64,000 nucleotides of DNA from Sediminitomix flava (GTDB lineage: Bacteria > Bacteroidota > Bacteroidia > Cytophagales > Flammeovirgaceae). Both the position numbers and the translations under genes were made by a program. The stretch is taken from the NCBI RefSeq assembly GCF_003149185.1, contig NZ_QGDO01000009.1, forward strand, positions 1-64,000, written 5' to 3'. Each line of letters opens with the position of its first letter. The stretch's first letter is position 1. The notes beneath the pieces were generated by a model that searched no databases, was not told where the DNA came from, and saw nothing but the letters and a program-made list of their open reading frames with translations. Positions 60,127-64,000 of this stretch are shown here, piece after piece.

Positions 60127-62273
60127 GATAGCAATTCAAAATCGATTGTTCTTTTTTCAATATTTGTGGTTTTCACCAAGACTTTAACCTCATCCCCTAT
60201 TCGGTATCTGTTGTGGTATCTTTGTCCTACAACCTCTTTGGTTTCGTCATCATAAATGTACATATCATCCTCAATAGAAGTCAAACGAATCATACCTTCA
60301 CATCGAGTTTCTTTCAATTCTACATACATTCCCCACTCTGTAATGCCCGATACTACACCTTCCATTTCTTCGCCAAGGAACTCCGACATGAATTCTACTT
60401 GCTTGTATTTGATGGATGCTCTTTCTGCATCGGCTGCTACTTTTTCTCTTTGAGAAGAATGAAGACACTTATCATCGAAGTCTTCTGCGTTAGCCGATTT
60501 TCCTTTATCCAAATAATGTTGGAGGAGACGGTGAGCCATCATATCTGGGTAACGACGAATTGGTGAAGTGAAGTGACTATAATGCGCAAAGCCTAAACCA
60601 TAGTGTCCTTCTGGAGTGGTTGAGTATTTTGCTTTACTCATCACACGAATAGCTTGACTCTCGATAATATTTTGCTCTGGTCTACCTTCAACTGTAGAAG
60701 CCAAATGATTTAGCGTAGAAGCTAACTTGTTACCGTCAGTGTCAATGTCATAACCAAATCGTTTCGCAAAGCTTGCAAATGCTGTTACCTTATCTGGATC
60801 TGGCGGTTCGTGAGTACGATAAACCATAGTGACAGGCTTGTTATTTTCCTTCTTACGGAAGACATATTCAGCCACACGCTTATTGGCTAGAAGCATAAAC
60901 TCTTCTACAAGTTTGTGAGCATCTTGACGAATTTTTGGGAAGAGACCAATCGGTTTTCCATTTTCATCTAACTCAAATCTAAGCTCAACAGATTCAAATG
61001 AAATTGCACCATTCTTGAAGCGTTTCACTTTCATCTTCTTTGCAATCTCGTTTAGGGTGATGATTTCTTTGGCAAAGTCTCCTTCTCCCGACTCGATGCG
61101 TTCTTGTGCTTCCTCGTAAGTAAACCTTCTGTCGGAATGAATAGCTGTACGCCCGAACCATTGTTTGTGTACTTTACCTTCTTCATCAATTTCGAAGACT
61201 GCAGCAAAGGCAAGACGATCTACATGAGGGTTCAATGAACAGAGTCCGTTTGAAAGTTTCTCTGGAAGCATCGGAACAGTACGGTCTACTAAGTAAACAG
61301 ACGTAGCTCTTTCGAAGGCTTCTCTTTCGAGTTCTGTACCTGGGCGAACGTAGTGAGTTACGTCTGCAATATGGATTCCGATTTCCCAATGACCATTTTT
61401 CATCTTTCGAATAGAAATGGCATCATCAAAGTCTTTTGCGGTAAGCGGATCAATTGTGAAAGTAGTCCTGTTTCTGAAATCTCTACGATTACTGATTTCT
61501 TCTTCAGAGATAGTTTCAGGAATAGCTAAAGCTTCTTTTTCTACTTCTTCTGGGAATTCGAAAGGCAAGCCATATTCAAACATGATCGAGTGAATCTCGG
61601 TGTTGTTGTCTCCCGATTTACCCAATACCTTTTTAATTTTCCCGATAGGGCTTTTGTCTTTGTCTTTCCACTGCGTCATTTTCACAATGACTTTGTCTCC
61701 GTTTTCAGCTCCTCCAAGATTGTCTTTATAAACAAAAATATCTTGGTGCATTCTACGTCCACTAGTGACCACAAAGGCATAGGTTCGATTGATCTGAAGT
61801 GTACCGATAAACTCGGTTGTTTTTCTTTCAATCAGGCGAGTCACCTCCCCTTCTATTCTATTTCTTCTTTTGTTGTAGAAAGTCTTTAATTCGACCTTAT
61901 CTCCATCAAGTGCTCTTTTCAGATTTCTTGAAGAAACTACAATATCATTTTCTAGTCCTTCAACAATAACGTAGGCATAGCTTGGGTTTACGTAATCTAC
62001 GATACCTACTAAGACTTCTTGTTTTTTGGTCGAATGATATGAACGTCCTGGTCTTTCCAAACGATCTTGTTTGACCAATTCGTCAAGTATATTTTGTAAA
62101 TCTTGTTTGTGAGTACGACTTCTAATCTTGAAGTGTTTGCAAAGCTGTTTATGTGTATAAGATTTATCTGGATCAGAATCGAAGAGTTGCAATAGATCTT
62201 TCAAGAACTGCTGATTGATTTTCCCTTCTTCTTTTTTTCCTCTTTTCTTTTGTTTTGTCTTCTTCTGGGACAT
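60123..62273 (-). CDS. rnr: Ribonuclease R
   Basis: A 716-residue 3'-to-5' exoribonuclease that degrades structured RNA. Order: helical/HTH-like N-terminus (KSYTHKQLCKHFKIRSRTHKQ), cold-shock domains (about 80-240), RNB catalytic domain (TIDPLTAKDFDDAISI near 273 with the metal-binding Asp residues, then FTSPIRRYPDMMAHRLL) and an S1 domain (MEGVVSGITEWGMYVEL) near the C-terminus. The N-terminal tip is a Lys-rich stretch. First gene of the rnr-pyrR operon. Confidence 0.95.
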   Translation of the reverse strand: MSQKKTKQKKRGKKEEGKINQQFLKDLLQLFDSDPDKSYTHKQLCKHFKIRSRTHKQDLQNILDELVKQDRLERPGRSYHSTKKQEVLVGIVDYVNPSYAYVIVEGLENDIVVSSRNLKRALDGDKVELKTFYNKRRNRIEGEVTRLIERKTTEFIGTLQINRTYAFVVTSGRRMHQDIFVYKDNLGGAENGDKVIVKMTQWKDKDKSPIGKIKKVLGKSGDNNTEIHSIMFEYGLPFEFPEEVEKEALAIPETISEEEISNRRDFRNRTTFTIDPLTAKDFDDAISIRKMKNGHWEIGIHIADVTHYVRPGTELEREAFERATSVYLVDRTVPMLPEKLSNGLCSLNPHVDRLAFAAVFEIDEEGKVHKQWFGRTAIHSDRRFTYEEAQERIESGEGDFAKEIITLNEIAKKMKVKRFKNGAISFESVELRFELDENGKPIGLFPKIRQDAHKLVEEFMLLANKRVAEYVFRKKENNKPVTMVYRTHEPPDPDKVTAFASFAKRFGYDIDTDGNKLASTLNHLASTVEGRPEQNIIESQAIRVMSKAKYSTTPEGHYGLGFAHYSHFTSPIRRYPDMMAHRLLQHYLDKGKSANAEDFDDKCLHSSQREKVAADAERASIKYKQVEFMSEFLGEEMEGVVSGITEWGMYVELKETRCEGMIRLTSIEDDMYIYDDETKEVVGQRYHNRYRIGDEVKVLVKTTNIEKRTIDFELLS

Positions 62274-62354
62274 GTATTTGATTCTAAATGAATGCAGTAA
62301 AATTGCTTACGAACGGGTCATTTTTCCATTCTGTTGAGATCCTTTTTCCCTCCG

Positions 62355-62362
62355 CAAATTTA
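62355..62362 (-). promoter_or_regulatory. rnr promoter -7 box
   Basis: TAAATTTG on the minus strand fits TAnnTTTG, 82 bp before the rnr ATG. No clear -33. Confidence 0.45.
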
Positions 62363-62439
62363 GAGGAAATATCAGAAAAACATTGGAGTTATGAACATAG
62401 AAAGGTAAAAGCTTCCATCTGTTTTAGGAATAATCTTAT

Positions 62440-63117
62440 TTATGGTGCAACACGGATTTGCTGATACTTTACTTGGTTGTCTCTGACTACTGCTTTGTAA
62501 TATTTTCCGTCATATTCATAAAGGTTTTCACCATTGCGGATAATTGCCTTTGCTCCCTCTGGAAGTTTGTCAAATATATTACCCGAAGGCGAAGACACGA
62601 TTTCATAGACAGTTTCATTCCCCAAATCAATTGGTTTGTAGTAGGTATTTCCCGATTGGTAATACAACTCCTCTCCCACCATGACTTCTTGGCTTTCTAT
62701 CGGTAATCTATAAATTTTCATTCCGATGGGAGCTTCAGCCAATTCATACCTATTTTTTTTGATCTGACGATAATACTGTTCTCCATCGTAATAATAAGAA
62801 TTGCCTTGCCATTCGTAAAGTTGAGCATATTCGGAAATCTCTTTTATCTTTTTCTTTTTAGGAGGTCTTTGTGTGTAGTAGTTATTATCATACGGATAGT
62901 ACGAGTTATCGTAATAAGGATACGAAGGTCTGTTGTAACCGTAGAAATTATTATAGCCAAAATTGTATCCGTAATTAAAACCGAAATAGGGTGTACAAGC
63001 TCTAGGTGTGATTACAATTCCTGATCTGTAATATTGAGCTTCAGTCTTAGGACTAAAATAAAGTAGCAAGCACCAAACAAGAAAGAAGGCACCTAACTTA
63101 TGCGTTTGAGTTTTCAT
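62440..63117 (-). CDS. DUF6515-like secreted Tyr-rich protein
   Basis: A 225-residue protein with a signal peptide (KLGAFFLVWCLLLYFSPKTEAQ) followed by a Tyr/Asn/Gly-rich low-complexity stretch (YNFGYNNFYGYNRPSYPYYD) and then repeated units of the type YEWQGNSYYYDGEQYYRQ and LFQ..-like YYQSGNTYYKPI, EYDGKYYKAV. Three such Y-x-Y repeats resemble the DUF6515 pattern. Probably periplasmic or surface located; function unknown. Confidence 0.65.
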   Translation of the reverse strand: MKTQTHKLGAFFLVWCLLLYFSPKTEAQYYRSGIVITPRACTPYFGFNYGYNFGYNNFYGYNRPSYPYYDNSYYPYDNNYYTQRPPKKKKIKEISEYAQLYEWQGNSYYYDGEQYYRQIKKNRYELAEAPIGMKIYRLPIESQEVMVGEELYYQSGNTYYKPIDLGNETVYEIVSSPSGNIFDKLPEGAKAIIRNGENLYEYDGKYYKAVVRDNQVKYQQIRVAP

Positions 63118-63242
63118 GTTAGTAGGATTTAAGAGACTCCTTCTTTAATAGAAAAATAGATAGCCTGAAATAATTCCATGAAGGAAATATTTATTTGAAG
63201 AAAAATCAGTGAGGATTGTAATTGAAGAAGGAAGTGGAAATA

Positions 63243-63274
63243 AAAAAGCCTTCAGAAATAAATCTGAAGGCTTA
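63243..63274 (-). terminator. Terminator of tRNA-Arg (copy 2)
   Basis: AGCCTTCAGA with TCTGAAGGCT, a perfect 10-bp stem, with AAAAAA on the left giving a U-run on the minus strand. Confidence 0.88.
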
Positions 63275-63278
63275 ATGG

Positions 63279-63352
63279 TGACCTCCGCAGGATTCAAACC
63301 TGCAACCTTCTGAGCCGTAATCAGATGCTCTATTCAGTTGAGCTAGGAGGCC
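63279..63352 (-). tRNA. tRNA-Arg(ACG), copy 2
   Basis: Identical over all 74 nt to the copy at 33.1 kb, including A19 and U56. The anticodon loop is TTACGGC, anticodon ACG. CCA is not encoded. The flanking sequence differs except for the promoter boxes. Confidence 0.95.
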
Positions 63353-63372
63353 GTTTGCTTAATTAGCGGTTG

Positions 63373-63403
63373 CAAAGGTACGTAATAATTTATTTTATCC
63401 AAA
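63373..63403 (-). promoter_or_regulatory. Consensus promoter of tRNA-Arg (copy 2)
   Basis: -33 TTTG (63400-63403), exactly 19 bp, -7 TACCTTTG (63373-63380): perfect TTTG-N19-TAnnTTTG, as in copy 1. Confidence 0.85.
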
Positions 63404-63502
63404 TTTTTCAGAAATAAAATTTATAAAACGTCAAATTAGTTTTAATTAAAACATATTTATGTTAATACATTTGTAAATTATGTTACAAGTAAAATATATG
63501 AA

Positions 63503-64000
63503 TTAAAAGTATATAAGTAGTTCGATGTTCCACATATCAGTTTTAATTTCAACATTAGCTCCGCTATCCACATTATCAATTAAACCTCTCATATATTGAA
63601 GTCCAAAACCAAAGGTTTGTTCCATATTTCCTATTTGTCCAAGTTCAATGCCAACTCCCAGAAAAAGAGATAGATCTACAGCATTTAAATCATCTAAAAG
63701 GACTTTGTCTTGATCGATATTATCCCCAATTTTTATGTCTAAAGCAGGGCCTAAATTGATGTATGCTTTGAGCCTGTCGTTTATATTATTGGTCAATAAT
63801 TTTAGGCCAAAAGGAATTTGTAGATATTGAATTCTGTATCCTTCCGTAAAATTTTCTGTATTATCACTCCCTTTTAGCTCAATTCCTTTAGGCTGATAAA
63901 TAAGACCCGTAGAGAAATAATATTTACCACCAAATAAAAACTCAGGCATAACTCCAAAAGCGCCTTTAAAAGCCGTTCCATCACGATCTACATCAAAGGT
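63503..64000 (-). CDS. Outer-membrane beta-barrel protein (5' end outside window)
   Basis: At least 165 residues of a minus-strand frame that is still open at the right edge. Beta-strand pattern with alternating hydrophobics (TGLIYQPKGIELKG, IQYLQIPFGLKLL, LKAYINLGPALDIKIG, FLGVGIELG, FGFGLQYMRGLIDNV) and a C-terminal IELLIYF are typical of PorT/OMP-b-brl_2 family barrels. The methionine at 63947-63949 is internal, not a start. Confidence 0.8.
   Translation of the reverse strand, partial: TFDVDRDGTAFKGAFGVMPEFLFGGKYYFSTGLIYQPKGIELKGSDNTENFTEGYRIQYLQIPFGLKLLTNNINDRLKAYINLGPALDIKIGDNIDQDKVLLDDLNAVDLSLFLGVGIELGQIGNMEQTFGFGLQYMRGLIDNVDSGANVEIKTDMWNIELLIYF

Noticed and set aside
1-64000. CRISPR array, insertion sequence, prophage or integron
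   Set aside because: No regularly spaced repeats, transposase, integrase or phage structural genes were seen.

Overview
The window is chromosomal DNA of a Bacteroidota bacterium, most likely a marine Cytophagales/Flammeovirgaceae-type organism. The evidence is low G+C content, a type IX secretion C-terminal sorting domain, a TonB-dependent receptor with a carboxypeptidase-like plug extension, DUF4175 and DUF5687 proteins, and tRNA promoters that match the Bacteroidota consensus TTTG-N19-TAnnTTTG exactly. Nearly all of it is ordinary chromosomal backbone. I see no insertion sequence, prophage, CRISPR array or conjugative element.

Layout. 0-6 kb (minus strand): ybeY, an RsbW-type ATPase, a very large coiled-coil DUF4175 protein, and a two-domain chromate transporter. 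6-10 kb: an ABC exporter (DUF5687 permease plus ATPase), miaA and a small membrane protein. 10-14.5 kb: a minus-strand metal-uptake module (small Cys protein, TonB receptor, PepSY membrane protein). 14.7-25 kb (plus strand): tdk, a Crp-type regulator, a GNAT-like protein, a YggS-type PLP protein, an MnmD-like tRNA methyltransferase, a propeller/SpoIIE sensor phosphatase, a T9SS cargo protein and a small acidic secreted protein. 25-29 kb: a tiny membrane-protein ORF, an NtrB/NtrC-type two-component pair and rarD. 29-33 kb: a stress cluster of four TerD proteins with a PspA-like coiled coil. 33-39 kb: tRNA-Arg, a STAS-like protein, an RprXY-type two-component system, a sugar epimerase and der. 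39-44 kb: a MacAB-type efflux operon with a good sigma-54 promoter. 44.8-52 kb: metG, a lipoprotein esterase, pheS, a second STAS-like protein, a thioredoxin, a SnoaL-like protein and a methyltransferase. 52-64 kb (minus strand): a TPR protein, a 1.5 kb gene-free region packed with DnaA boxes, an Ig-like lipoprotein, mnmG with two parS palindromes upstream, a PyrR-like phosphoribosyltransferase, rnr, a DUF6515-like protein, a second tRNA-Arg and the 3' part of an outer-membrane barrel gene.

The most important observation is at 54.07-55.64 kb. Twenty-two exact DnaA-box matches (TTATCAACA, TTATCCACA or TTATTCACA) lie in a gene-free, AT-rich stretch next to mnmG (gidA), a classical origin neighbour, with paired perfect parS palindromes 3.8 kb away. 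I read this as the chromosomal replication origin plus partition centromere. Gene orientation gives no support: most flanking genes would be head-on to the forks.

Other points of interest: an NtrC-type regulator (26.7 kb) and a sigma-54 promoter 55 bp upstream of a MacA-like gene (39.3 kb), with a weaker sigma-54-like site before a 35-residue membrane peptide; a PspA-like protein with three repeated C-terminal DFF motifs embedded among TerD paralogues; and two identical tRNA-Arg(ACG) genes that replace the usual G19-C56 tertiary pair with A19-U56.
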